NCBI RefSeq assembly: GCF_000001735.4
Contig: NC_003076.8
Span: forward strand, 21,889,835-21,953,834
DNA: 64,000 nt
Source: Arabidopsis thaliana
Lineage: Eukaryota; Streptophyta; Magnoliopsida; Brassicales; Brassicaceae
Direction of reading: 5' to 3'
Part shown: positions 1 to 12,131 of the stretch, in pieces
Layout: each line of letters begins with the position of its first letter
Numbering within the stretch: the stretch's first letter is position 1
Made by a program: the position numbers and the translations under genes
The notes under the pieces: model-generated
The model's input: only the letters and a program-made list of their open reading frames with translations
Told to the model about the DNA's origin: nothing
The model's database searches: none

Positions 1-808
1 ATTCAAAGGAACCGAAATAATTAAAAAAATCCAACAACTGTAATGATTTATTTAGCGGCTATGGCCTAAGAAGTATGAATACATATGATATTTTTATATT
101 TAATGTTTAGGGTAAGCCGTCATAATTATCTTCCAAAATTTTGACTTTTTAAATTAGAAAAGTTTCAAATAAAAATATTCACCAAATAATTTAAGTTTTA
201 TCTCTAAATTTTAAAAATAGAGGAAACGCAAAATTCCATATTCTATATCAAATACTTATGATTTTATCATTATCTCATTACAAAATCGAAACCGAAATTC
301 ATACACTTTTCATTAAGGATAGCTTCGAGTTTTGACGTCAAATTTCAACAAAAGAGTTTCATTGCCCCTTCTTTTAACGTGGTACAAACTTACTTCTCAT
401 ATAATGTTCATAAATATATGTACATACTTTGTTAAAATACTATAAAAATTGTAGTATTTTATTTTTTAAAATGTTAATTAGTATTAATACTTTAGTATAT
501 ATTCCATAATTTATCATATTTTGGTAAGATTCTTCTTAGAAAGAAAAAGGCCAATGAGGAAACAAAAAAGTCAACAACAAAAAAGAATGTAAGGTAAGTT
601 TTGGTCATGGAAAGAATTCACTACTGTAAATCAAATATTTAATTGGAAACCAATTATAAAAAGGAAATATTGGACCGAAAAATAAATAAAAGGTAATATA
701 AATTTTCCAAATAATAATCCTACGTGGACTATTCCACCGCCTCAATAGAGTATAAATATAAGAATCTCTGAATTTACACATTACAAATCTCTTTGGTCTA
801 CCCACATC
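1..808. other. intergenic, promoter side of RING gene
   Basis: Very AT-rich sequence with no convincing coding frame. A TATA box (TATAAATA, 751-758) lies about 50 bp before the RING gene start at 809 and fits its core promoter. Nothing else is recognisable. Confidence 0.6.
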
Positions 809-1501
809 ATGGAAGCTACTCCTGTATTCAACTACCATATTGATGTCAATCCTGAACGCAAAAAGATTGGCACAATCCAAGTCTATGTAAGTTTCGTCGG
901 ATCAGCCAACATGTCGCCGATACTAACCCGGTCTAACTTCTCATGTTCATTACCTGCCAATGAATTAACTGACGACGAAGATTCTCCCCACAAACAAAGA
1001 CTCTATTACTTCTTAACAGATTCAGCAGTTGATTCACAAGATGCTTACACGTTAATACTAAAACTCACTCAACTTGCACGTGATTTAACTTCTAATTCGT
1101 TTGAATACTGTCCACGTTATGCTTTGTCAGTGTGGTTGACTCTTGATGTGGCTCCTTTGAATGAATATGAGAGGAATAGCGAGTATAGACCCGCGAGCAA
1201 TTTAAGGGTCGGAGCCTTGAGCAGGAGAATATACAAGAGGAAACAAAAGACCAGCTCTATTGCTAACAAGAGCACAAGATACATGAGAAAACGAGAGACC
1301 TATTCTAGTGGTGAGTACAAATGCGCAATTTGTTTTCAGGAGTTTAAAACCGGACGAGAAGTTGCTACTTTACTTTGTGGTCATGAATTTGACAATAAGT
1401 GTATTATGGAATGGTTTAAGGTTCGCTACAATTGTCCATTGTGTCGCTTCGAATTACCACGTGAAGATGATCATATTCCTCAAAGAACTACAGATTTATA
1501 A
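809..1501 (+). CDS. RING-type zinc finger protein (putative E3 ubiquitin ligase)
   Basis: Single-exon frame of 230 aa, probably AT5G53910. The first ~170 residues match no domain I know. A RING finger fills residues 172 to about 214: a CAIC pair, then CGHEFDNKC, then CPLC. Proteins with this finger usually recruit ubiquitin-loaded E2 enzymes. At the fifth metal-ligand position, where RING-H2 has His (C-x-H-x2-H-x2-C), this protein has Asp, which recalls the RING-D variant described in Arabidopsis. A basic stretch (RRIYKRKQK) precedes the finger and may be a nuclear signal. The start is supported by a TATA box at 751. Substrate and activity cannot be told from the sequence. Confidence 0.85.
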   Translation: MEATPVFNYHIDVNPERKKIGTIQVYVSFVGSANMSPILTRSNFSCSLPANELTDDEDSPHKQRLYYFLTDSAVDSQDAYTLILKLTQLARDLTSNSFEYCPRYALSVWLTLDVAPLNEYERNSEYRPASNLRVGALSRRIYKRKQKTSSIANKSTRYMRKRETYSSGEYKCAICFQEFKTGREVATLLCGHEFDNKCIMEWFKVRYNCPLCRFELPREDDHIPQRTTDL

Positions 1502-2289
1502 CTAACATACATTAACACTTAAGCGCTTTATTTGGTTTTATTTAATTTTAGGTATAGAGATCAATATTATACGGTTTTTGAAATGAGTAAGACACTTATA
1601 TCTTTCGTCATAACTGATAACTTAGTGGTTTAATTTGTGCTAGTGTTGTCGTTGTGTCACCATCCATATTCAATCATGCATAATGCACGCATGTTGACAA
1701 ATAAAATATTTATATCTATTATTACTTTTCCAATGATTTCGAGAGCTTCATCTCTTGATTTTAGTATATTTTCTTATGTTTTCCGTGTATCGACTTTAGC
1801 TTTTCAATTTGTTTTCTACGGACATTGTATTATACAATGAAAATAATAGATAAGTTCACAAACGTTATGTTGGTTACGTCTACAACCAAAAGAAAACAAT
1901 GTTATTTGTAAAGGTTGGAAATTTGAGTGTTCTACGAGAAAACAAAAGTATATATATGACGCAACCTAGATTTAGGATAACCACTCAATATTTGTATTTA
2001 ATTTTATTCATAGTAATAATATATTTAAAGCGTATCCTATTTTGATAAAACTTATCTTTCAGGATTTTCATGGTTTTCAGATTAAATATTAAATATATAC
2101 TTTATATTTAAGGTTTCTTTTTTTTATTATGTATATCTTTGTATAATTAATTAAACCCTAAGCTTTTGTGTGTCTATTTAGACGAAAATATCTTTCTATC
2201 TACATTTTTGGAAATTTCCTCTTAATTTTTCTCTATTTGTGACTTGACAGCGTTTAAATTCGATAATTAGGTGAAAAAAAAAGAAGAAA
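1502..2289. other. intergenic between RING gene and PrmA-like gene
   Basis: AT-rich spacer holding the 3' end of the RING gene and the promoter of the methyltransferase gene. Short frames here have no recognisable content. Nothing else seen. Confidence 0.5.
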
Positions 2290-4253
2290 ATGTTAGCTTG
2301 GAATTTCATCAAACACTTTCCGTGCAAGAATCTCTCCCGCCATATCCTCAGAGACAGCAGAGTCAGACCTCTCTGCTTCTTCACTTCTTCTACTCCTCCA
2401 TCCTCCTTTTCAATCTTTGCGTCTCTCTCTACTTCTTCTTCTTCCTCCTCCTCATCTTCGTGCTTCACTGATGAGTCTTTCGCTGCACCTTACCTCTCAG
2501 TTCGTATCCACTGTCCAAAACATGCCCTCGTATGTGTATCTCTCCCATTGATCTCTTTTAAGGATATGAGACTGCGATTTGACTCTTTGCTTGTTGGGTT
2601 TTTGTTAGGATCCATTCTCGGAGGCACTTTTGTGTTTTGGAGCAAGCTCTGTAGCTGTAGATGAAGCCATCGAAGAAGCCGACCAAGATGAGACTTCTCT
2701 TGCTTCAAAAGAGGTGAAAAATCTATGCTTTGATCGTTTTTTGTTCAGCTCCATTTCCAGAAAGCACCAATCTTTTGTATGATTGAACAATGTTAGAGCA
2801 AATTGATGCATAAAAGGAACGATTTTGCTCTTAGGAAGCATCTTAAGGGTTGATCTGTCTATATTCTTGTAGTCTCATCAATCATGCTTGTGCTCTTTGG
2901 TATTACTCTCTGCAGATATGTATAGAATCAATATTTCCAGTGCATGAAGAGGTGAAAATGTGCATTTCACAAGCTGCAAATTCCATAGGCTTGAAAGAGA
3001 TACCCAAATTCAAAGTTGAAATGGGAGATGAACTTGACTGGATTACCAAAAACCAGGTGAGTTCTGAGTTTAACAAAGAAAGGATCATCATTTCAGTAAT
3101 TGCTTTCATTTAAGAAAACTTGCATAGTTATGCTCAAAACTCAGCGCAAATACTATATTTGTTTTGCGGCAATGTCACTTGAAGCTAATATCTTTTGAAT
3201 CATATTTTGCAGGATTTGTTTCAGCCTGTTGAAATCGCCGAGAGACTTTGGATTGTACCTGAGTGGACATCTCCTCCTGTATGTGTATAAATCAATATTC
3301 TTTAACAAAACCATTGCACTCATTTGGATTCTTGTTACTCTTTTGCCTTAGTTGACATAACGAAGAGCGGTCTTAGGGTACTGAATTTGCAGAATATGAA
3401 TCACCCTCTTTCTGTGTCAGCTTATATAGAGGGATATAGAAAGTTATTATGTGTGGTTTTAAAGTACTCTTTCACTATCCTTTGCAAGGTCGCTGAAGCG
3501 GTAAACATAATTCTGAACCCTGGATTTGCGTTTGGGACTGGAGAACATCCTACTACTAAGCTGTGTCTATTGCTTCTACAAAGTTTGATAAAAGGCGGAG
3601 AAGCTTTCCTCGACTATGGTACCGGTTCAGGAATACTTGCAATTGCAGCCCTCAAGGTAAAAATCTCACGCCTTTGATCTTTCAAAAACCAATCATTACA
3701 ACATAAATCATCTTATTTAAATCTTTGTGCATCGCTCATTTAAATTTGCAGTTTGGTGCTGCATCATCCGTTGGTGTTGATATTGATCCTCTAGCAATAA
3801 ACTCTGCAATTCATAATGCAGCTCTGAACAACATTCCGTTGGAGAAACTGGAGCTGCACCTTGCACCTATTGAGAATAGCTCTTCTGGAAGAGAAATACC
3901 ATTGCAAAAGGAACAGTTTGATGTAGTCATTGCAAACATACTCTTGAACCCGGTTATGAATCTGGCGGATCATATCCTTTCATTCGTGAAACCTGGGGCA
4001 ACCATTGGCATTTCTGGTATCTTATCTGAACAGGTAAATAAAGAGTACTGTATTGTTATAACAAGCAAGCAAGCTACCTGCAAGTCATAGGAATTGAAAA
4101 TTATACTGTAAACTGACTAATTCAATGCTCTTTTTGCAGCTTCCAAATGTAAGAGAACGGTACTCTCCCTTCTTGGAGGACATTTCTGTAGCCACAATAG
4201 GTGATTGGGTATGCATGAGTGGTACCAAGAAAGAGGAGTTTATTGATAACTAA
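2290..4253 (+). CDS. PrmA-like ribosomal protein L11 methyltransferase
   Basis: Seven coding exons: 2290-2529, 2609-2713, 2916-3056, 3213-3278, 3489-3656, 3752-4033, 4140-4253. They give 371 aa, the length I recall for AT5G53920. The SAM-dependent methyltransferase core is clear: [13 protein letters not shown], then [15 protein letters not shown] (SAM-binding motif I), GVDIDPLAI (acidic residue contacting SAM ribose) and VIANILLNP (post-motif). In bacteria PrmA trimethylates ribosomal protein L11. The first ~65 residues are rich in Ser, Arg and Phe with few acidic residues, like an organelle transit peptide, so the target is probably plastid or mitochondrial L11 (inference). All introns have GT-AG ends and keep the frame. 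Confidence 0.93.
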
Positions 4254-4552
4254 TCATTTCTTCAGTGTTATATCAGAAAACAGACAATAACATAAAAAGC
4301 ACTAGTAAAGCAAAGGTAAGAACAAAAGTGTCTAATCATCAGACATTAAGAACATATCAGCCTTAATGGAGTTGTGTAAGAGGTTACAACTACACATGAT
4401 ATGAAACTTAATGAACTCTTCATTGTTGTATTCAAAGTTTCAAGTCTATGATAATAAAATTTGTGTTGTCACCAACTCTGGTTATAACCATTGTATTTAA
4501 ATTCTACAGAAACAAAAAATCTGTCAACATAGACTATCTTCATGTCGTCGCT

Positions 4553-6449
4553 TCACCTGTTGAGTTTTCTTCTACCCAAAGAAGAGGCCTTCTTAGGAAT
4601 GTAGACCTTGTAACTCACCTGAACACAAATTTCAAAAGAAAAATGTTAGGACTCAAATAGACATACCTGGAAACTACAAGGAAATCAATATTTCAAGAAT
4701 TGCAGAAACTTTACCTGAACCATTTCTCCACCCCTCATCACAGTCATCGTTTTCTGTTCGTACTGTGACTCATCTTTTGTTTCATCAATTGTTTTCTGTT
4801 CAGACTGAGACCCTCCTTTGACTTCATCTACCTCCTCAGTGTCAGCATGAGAAGAAGACTCTGCGTTGAGCGTAGAACTAACTTTTGTTGGTTCTATGTG
4901 TTCACCTTCATTCTTTGTTACCAAAGCTAGAGTACTTTCTAAACAATTCTTGTCAACGGTACTGCCATCAATGCTCTCTGCTTCAGCATCTTGGCTACCA
5001 CTAGCTTCTTTCTTGCTAGCTAGATTTAAACTATCTTTACTCAATACCGGTCTAACCAACTTTCGTTTGGTTGTACAAGAGCTAAGACCAGAACTAACTT
5101 TAACCTTGGCAGTATCACCAGACTGCTGATCTTGTTGAGAGGCAGAATTAGCCAATGCTGTTCCAGATTCCTTAACATTAATAACATGTAAAATCTTTTC
5201 TGAATTCTCAAGATCTTTGCTTACAGCAGAATCACAAAGTTTCTGCTCCATGAGATCATGGTCTTGTGACTCAACTTTTTCAGATTCAATTTGCATAGGT
5301 TCTCCTTCTGAAACAGAAGACACCTCTTTTTTAGCTATTCCACTCTTTTGGGTCACTCCACGAAATCTTTTAAGATTCTCCAGAGCTCTTTTCTTTAGAA
5401 TGGCTTCCAAATCATCATCTTTCAAGCTATTGTCTGTATGAGAAACTTTGCTAGTTTCAGATTTATTATATTCCCCAAATCCGTTGTCATCAGCACGAAT
5501 TCTAGAATAAGAGTCAATAGATTCACCATCCATCTCATCAGAGTCCTCACTATATCCTAACTCTCTATTGCCACCACCGCGTGTCATATAGACATCACGG
5601 TCATCTTCTTCCTTTCTCTCACCATTCCCATAATTATACGATACAACAACAATCGATTTAAGCCTTCTAGGATTCTTCTCAGGTATAACTTCATCTTCCC
5701 CTTGCCAGCATTCATCAGGTTCTTCACTCTCTCCTTCCAACTCATCTCTACTTCTACTCCGGGAATCCTTAACCTTACCAAGTCTTCTTCCTCTATCCCT
5801 AGACCATCTCTTCCCATCATCACTCTCACTACCGTCATTATCACTCTGCTCACTACTTGTAGAGCTTGAACTCAAATCTCTCTTACGTCTCTTTCTTGAC
5901 ACAACTTTCTTCTTCTTCTTCCCTACGTTTTCATCCTTCCTCTTAGATCTTTTCTTTTTCTTTAAAAGACGATCATCATCACTATCATCATCACTCTCAC
6001 TACTAGAGTACCTCTTCCGTGACCTCTTCTTACTCAATTTAGATCTACGCTTCTTCTTTCTCCTGTAATCATCTTCTGAACTAGAATACAAAGAGGAATC
6101 TGAACCACTTGATTCACTCTCATCTTTAATCCGACGAATCTTCTTTGATTTGTTTCTCTTACTCTTCTTCTTCTTCACCGATCGCAACTGCAACATTGTA
6201 ACATGATTCATCAAACCAACAATCCCTAATTAAAGATCAATACTTTAACACAAATCAAATCAAAAGTTTCGATTTTTAATCTCATGGATCTAATTTCAAT
6301 ACATGAGAGGATAACGGGTCAGTCATAAATCCATTCAATCGCTAGAAAAATCTCATCTTTACGAAGCCATAAGAAACAGAGAGAAAGAGAGAGAGTACCT
6401 TATTAGACGAATCTTTGATTATCTTTGAGGACGATGAAGATTTGCCCAT
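4553..6449 (-). CDS. Lys/Ser-rich nuclear protein of unknown function
   Basis: Three coding exons on the minus strand: 6399-6449 (17 aa, starting MGKSSSSSK), 4715-6187 (491 aa) and 4553-4618 (21 aa, ending KLNR). They total 529 aa, matching my memory of AT5G53930. The N-terminal 150 residues are runs of Lys/Arg mixed with Ser and Asp/Glu, resembling nuclear speckle or chromatin proteins. The middle is acidic and low in complexity. The short C terminus (GEMVQ joined to VSYKVYIPKK) appears conserved across plants as I remember it, so the last tiny exon is probably real. A telo-box (AAACCCTAA, 6702-6710) lies about 250 bp upstream, as in many growth genes. No catalytic domain is visible; any role is a guess. 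Confidence 0.85.
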
Positions 6450-7329
6450 TGTACTCTCGAGTCTCGATGGTAACGCTTTGGCTTTCTCCTAATCTCTATT
6501 ACTCTGCAAAACAAAAAAGAATTGAGGAATCGTTAAGGTTTGAGAGAGAACACGAACAGTTTTGTCTTCTTTAACTAATGATGGCTTTGTCCCTCTTTAC
6601 ACATGTTAATGGCTATTGAACTTATAAATAAATAAATTTTATCAATATGGGAATGGAAAAAAAAAAAAAGGAAATGTTTGATTTGGTTGGAATTGGATGA
6701 CAAACCCTAACTTTTTTAAGAAAGTTTCCTAATTAGTACCTAACAGAAGAGGACTTTTCCTTTTTTTCTTAAGGATGTTGTTAGTAAATACTTTAAGAAA
6801 TTTGGTAAAAAATCTCAAAGACTTTTATGAGGTTTTATGTTTTCTCTTAAGAATAGTTTCCTACAATTTACTGGGGAAAAAAAAAAAAACTATACAATCG
6901 ACCTATCTTGAGATCGCCGTTTCAATAGTCTTTTCTAAGAAAATCGAATAAATAAATTCTGATCTAAATTCAAACCTAATGGTAATAAAAACACATAGTC
7001 TGCTAATTCATCTGCTAGAAAATTAGTTTCTGTTTTTGTATACACGTAAAAAATATGGAGTATCATCCAATCAGTTTATGAGATTTATTATGAGATTTAT
7101 TGGTTAGTAAAACTTTTCATTTAGTGAGAACCCAAATACGAATCATGTGTTATGAGTTATTCGTTTAATGAGTTTTTATTGGATTTAAAATAAAGATTCG
7201 AATTCACATAAAATTTCTACGAGATATAAAAACAACACAACAAGTTTGATACACATCTCTATAAACATGCTACAGATTTCTACACTAACAAGCTCTGCTC
7301 TTGACAAACACACAGAAAAAAGGTAACAT
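6450..7329. other. intergenic, promoter of the Lys/Ser-rich gene
   Basis: Contains the 5' leader of the minus-strand Lys/Ser-rich gene, the telo-box at 6702-6710 and A-rich tracts (6657-6670, 6879-6889). The rest is AT-rich spacer leading to the 3' end of the Yippee gene. Confidence 0.5.
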
Positions 7330-8755
7330 TTAAGAATCTTCTGTGTCGCTTGTGCTACCATGAGTATCGATATAAACCTCAGTTGATAAATCGATTTCAT
7401 CCACGATCCTTCCTCTGTAAAAAAAAGGATTGCAATAAACCAGAGTTTATGGCTGAAACCGGACCAGTGAACTTTAGAAGAGAAGATGTTATTACCTTTC
7501 CAGAACAAATTTGCCTTCTTTATACTTCTGAGCTTTCTCGTGCGCTGATTCCTACAAACAAGAAAGCAACAAAGGTGACATCAGAAACTGCTCTAATGAA
7601 TCGTGCAAGTGAGACCATAGAGAGAGGTGAGATTTACGTATTTCCAGCCAACATTCTGTCCACAACAGCAGCAGAAAATGTCAGCTACGGTGTGCATACC
7701 GGAAAGCATCAGTCTTTCCTCTAGAGGACCCATACTTATGTTCACCCTAAAATTCAAATTTAACATTGGAATCAGCTATACTACATATCCAACCTGATTG
7801 CAAAAACCTCGCATTAGAGAAACAAGAACACTGTATCGATGCAGAGAAACTGAAGCAAAGGCAGAGAAAACACTAGTTTGGAGTAATCAGCAAGATTCAG
7901 AAGATGATAAAAGCTAAAAGACAGTTTCCATCTACAAGTTATATATACAGAAACTGATAGCAACAGAATACTAGAATCTAGCATTGTATACTGCTTGACA
8001 TTGAAGAAACAGAACAAGTCCATAACAAGTACATCGAGTAAGTTTATACTTACGAACGGTTGAAGAGGTAAGCCTTTCCTCTACGGCAATGAAACGACTG
8101 AGGAAAAAAGATAAGTCAGTAAGGTTTACACTCTATATATAAAGAAAAACTACTGTCAACATTAAGCAAAGCTTAAAAAACATTATACTATAATCTTAAT
8201 TTGCCTCAATTTCTCATATCTCAATTATAAAACTTTCATCTACTAACACAAGAGTTTTAAGTAGAAGTAACTCTTAAGTACAAGTTCAGCTTAAATATAA
8301 GATTCTTCTCTCAAGTCAGACCCTTTATTCAGGTACATTAATTCCCCAATCTCTATCCGTTAAACCCATATGAAAAACACTAAACTTGAGAATTTCTATG
8401 TAATATACATCAATTCCCAAAAATTCAACAAGCAGTTTCAACATCAGCAGCATTATCTTCACAATCACAAGTTTTCTCAATGGTTTTTATATAATTGGGA
8501 AGAAATGAGAACCAACACTAGCTAAACCAAGCAACCTTGTAAAGGGTCCTACATAAAATTCTACAATTATGAATCGAACTAACATCCTCAGAGAGAGATG
8601 TGAAAAAATATGAGAACTTGGGAATAGCTATTAAGTTAAAGGAGGAAACTTTAAGATACCCGAGAGACAAGATCATCGGGAAGAGCGAGATGGGTTCTGC
8701 AGAACCTGCATCTGTAAGATCTTCCTTCAAGCTCCACCGTGAATATCCTTCCCAT
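7330..8755 (-). CDS. Yippee-family zinc-binding protein
   Basis: Five coding exons on the minus strand: 8660-8755, 8054-8097, 7638-7746, 7496-7551, 7330-7414. They give 129 aa, the length I recall for AT5G53940. The Yippee fold is plain: the first CxxC is C16-R-F-C19, followed by the THLAL segment, then [20 protein letters not shown], and ADIFCCCC with the second CxxC at C72/C75, then the GWKYE signature. These two pairs bind one zinc ion. A conserved VN-S element after FNR is recovered only with the acceptor at 7747, which decides that splice site. Yippee proteins are small, conserved eukaryotic proteins of poorly defined nuclear or adaptor function. None of the exons is long enough to be obvious as an open frame. 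Confidence 0.92.
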
Positions 8756-11700
8756 TTCTTCTTCACTGTTCTATCTCTCTATTCTCTCTGTTTCTTTCTT
8801 TACGAACTAATAAGAGGCCGTATAAGTGATATGTTGGGCCTTAACTGGGCCCATTTCAAAACTGGTCACCAAGAAAAGTCAACAAAAGCAACTAATGATT
8901 GTTTTTTGATATCCCTTTCACAAGTATATATTATCTGATGATGTTCCCAATAGAAACGTTTGCTTAAATTTGCATCTGAAAAATATACTACAAATTTTGA
9001 AGAAGTTTTATTATTTCATTCATCTCAAAGAATGAAAAGTGAATTGACTAAGATTTTTTATATTTTTCAAACTATTGATAAGAATGATGTAAATTATTGA
9101 TTTGGAAACTCTAGTTTAAATAATAAAATATATGATTAGTGCTGATAATTTAAATATATATATTTTTATAGATGGTTCAGATATAGTGAAGATGATTTTT
9201 TCTTCATTAGAATGGTCGGATTTTTTGCATATTAAAAAGATTTTTAGATTGATAGCGCAAATACCAAAGCAGATAATTTAATACTAAATTTTTTTTACCA
9301 TATTGTATCATATCATTTATATAAATAATATTCATCAGAAGAAGAAAAAAGAAAGAAATTTAATCATGTTGAGTTGTGGTATAACCTTATCGTTTTCCTT
9401 TTGACGTCGTCTATAAATTTTTATCTACTATGGTAAGCTAAAATATAATATGCCATCAAACCCATCAATCTTTTTGCTTACTTTATACATTCATGTATCA
9501 CCTAAAACTAAAATTAGAGGAAAATTTGTTCATCTAATACATCTAAATTACTCAAAATTTTATGAGACAAATCATTTAAGTATTACTATATAAAACCAAG
9601 TACATGAATGTATCGTAGATTCAGACCATTCATCACGACCCATATCCCTATGCTCACCAGCAGCTGTCTTTCTTCCTGAAAACGTCCAAGCCCTAACTTT
9701 TTTCCATTTTCCTTCCAATCTCAATTCACTTTCTCTTTTCCAAATTAAATTTTTCTTGTTTCTTCTTAGTTTTCTTTTTTATGTTTTACCCTGAAACTTT
9801 AAATACATGAATTATCGAATGATATATCGTCCAAGACCAAGTTCCGATCCCGTACGACGCGTGGATTGCTATTTCCATGCACCAAGCCTACTCTCTCCAC
9901 TCATTAGTACGTATAACCACATTGCATGCATGCTCGTATCACGTGCCGTTACCTCGCCGGCCATGTCCATCAACGGTTATGAATCTGCCATTTGGCACAA
10001 CCTGGAGGGTTCAATACTGTTGGGACCACGACCATCATCATCGTCGGAGTTTGATGATGTTTTTTAATATTTTTTCACTCTCAGGTTTTGTCATTTGCTG
10101 CGAAACATGCATATTGCCATGTACTTGTATTTGAATACTTAGGGTTCTTGTAATAATTGCTCGATATAAATAGAAATTTAGAGAATATTCTTGCTGGGAA
10201 GATTACAAATACTTGAAATTAGTTTCAGTCCGACAAAGAAAACAACCCTTATTTTTACCTCTTTATGTAGCTAAAGCAGTATTTCTGCAATTTTGAAAAT
10301 AGTATAGGACACTCAAATGCTTAATTTTATATATTCATTTGAAAGTGTACATGTATGTGTGTTTAAAAAAAAATCGTTGGCACATCATTTGAATGCAATT
10401 GATTTATATGCGAAATTTTGATTTAGATTTAGTTGGCATAATTTTTCTTTTCCTCTTCACAAACTTTCCAGCTGTTTTAATCACATGATAATTGTTGGGC
10501 GTAATCGGTGTGGGCGTAATGACGTACAAAATCAGACATTTGTTTTTGGGGCAAAAAATCAGACATCTTTTAGAAAAGCAAGTAAAATTTAAATGTTGTA
10601 GTTATTGAAGCTGATAATAATAATAAAATATAGTAACTTTTGGTTTAAGATTTTTATTTTTTAAGTCAGGCCAGCTGAATTTTCTGCTTTTTTATATATA
10701 CATAGTGTGATAAAATTAGTCAGTTCTTATCATCACTTAGCTGTTCTTTTGTGTAAATAGCTGGGTTTTTTCTTATATATATATATATATATATGTTGGT
10801 CAATGTTTTTTGAACCAATACCATTTGCCTTAGTTTGTTTTGTGATTGCAAATGTAACCAATGAAACCCAAAATAATAAGCATACAAATGTGTACATATA
10901 TTCCTTTAGCTAAAACATCATGAAATTTTGCCATTTAGCAAGACGTATATGTGAGTCTGTGAATTTGTCTTATGACTAGGTAGTATAGGTTGGTGATGCA
11001 ACAAGAGCAATAATTGATGATGGTAATGATGATGATGATGATGATGGTTGTGTTACACACATACATATATCATACTCCTACTAGTATACACACGTGAAAT
11101 GAAAACACATATATAATGGTAATAAACAGAGGTATTATTAATTATGTCTCTTTCTAAAAATAGAAATGTGAAAGCCATCCTTCTGAAAGTGAGGTGGACT
11201 GTTGTACAAGATCTGAATTTGGGAGTGGTCCGTTCGTCAGCATGCGCATCATATTCATCATCCCCGTTTCAAAATCCTTAATTTCAAAACTACTTCTTTT
11301 CTTTGGTGGGTTTACAATGCATTAAGTTAATCAAAATTAGTATGTAAATTATTTTCAGTAACTACCATGTACATGCATGTTATCTTAATCAATTAAGCCA
11401 AACGCAAATTGTTGTGTTTAGTCTCATATGTGTACGATTGTAGCAAGAAGATACACCTAACTGAAAATGGTGTTCATAGACTGATTAATCCACTGAATTA
11501 TGAGTACTTACTTTAAAAGCATGAAACTTTCTTGAAATATTTTGGCAGTTACACATGTCAACCTTAATTAGCTAGAATTAATAAACAAAAACTACATGCA
11601 TGTTTTACATTTGAGCATCTTCAATTGATGAAGAAATTAAATAATTAGCCATGTTATGTAATTACGGAAATCATCTAACCGAAGATTCGGAACGGTTGAA

Positions 11701-12131
11701 TTCCGGAAACATATATATAACCGCCATATCAAATTGTATTAACAAGAAGAAAACTAAGGTATCTAGAAGCGACCGAAGAAATTCATTTTGTCGGTAATAT
11801 ACTGTATGATTGTATTGATAACCAAGGACACATGTCAAATATCATGAGAAATATAAAACATGAAAAAGCCATGAAATTAACATAATGTCAAACATTACAA
11901 AAACGAGCATAGCTTATACATATGCACGTTCATAGTCTAGAAAACATTTTCCTTGCATATTACCTCCTAATTAACACAACCGGATAAACTTAAAACTAGA
12001 GAATTAAGCGGAACATCAAGCTAAGTGCAATATTAAGCTCCTCGGTACACACATTTCATAATACCATAATCATCCTAGAAATACATAAATAAAACCCTAA
12101 CGGGAACAATTATAAGTCACCTCTTTTGTGA
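8756..12131. other. 3.4-kb intergenic region downstream of CUC2
   Basis: Mostly AT-rich. It holds an (AT)n tract at 10774-10794 and an (ATG)n tract at 11027-11046. A less AT-rich island at about 9800-10065 contains an 86-codon plus-strand frame (9807-10067) with no recognisable domain; it may be a short peptide gene, a noncoding transcript or chance. No TE ends were seen. Confidence 0.4.

Noticed and set aside
1308-1505. 65-codon frame overlapping the RING gene
   Set aside because: It is a shifted-frame shadow of the RING domain sequence.
10774-11046. (AT)n and (ATG)n tracts as possible functional elements
   Set aside because: Simple microsatellites common in Arabidopsis intergenic DNA.
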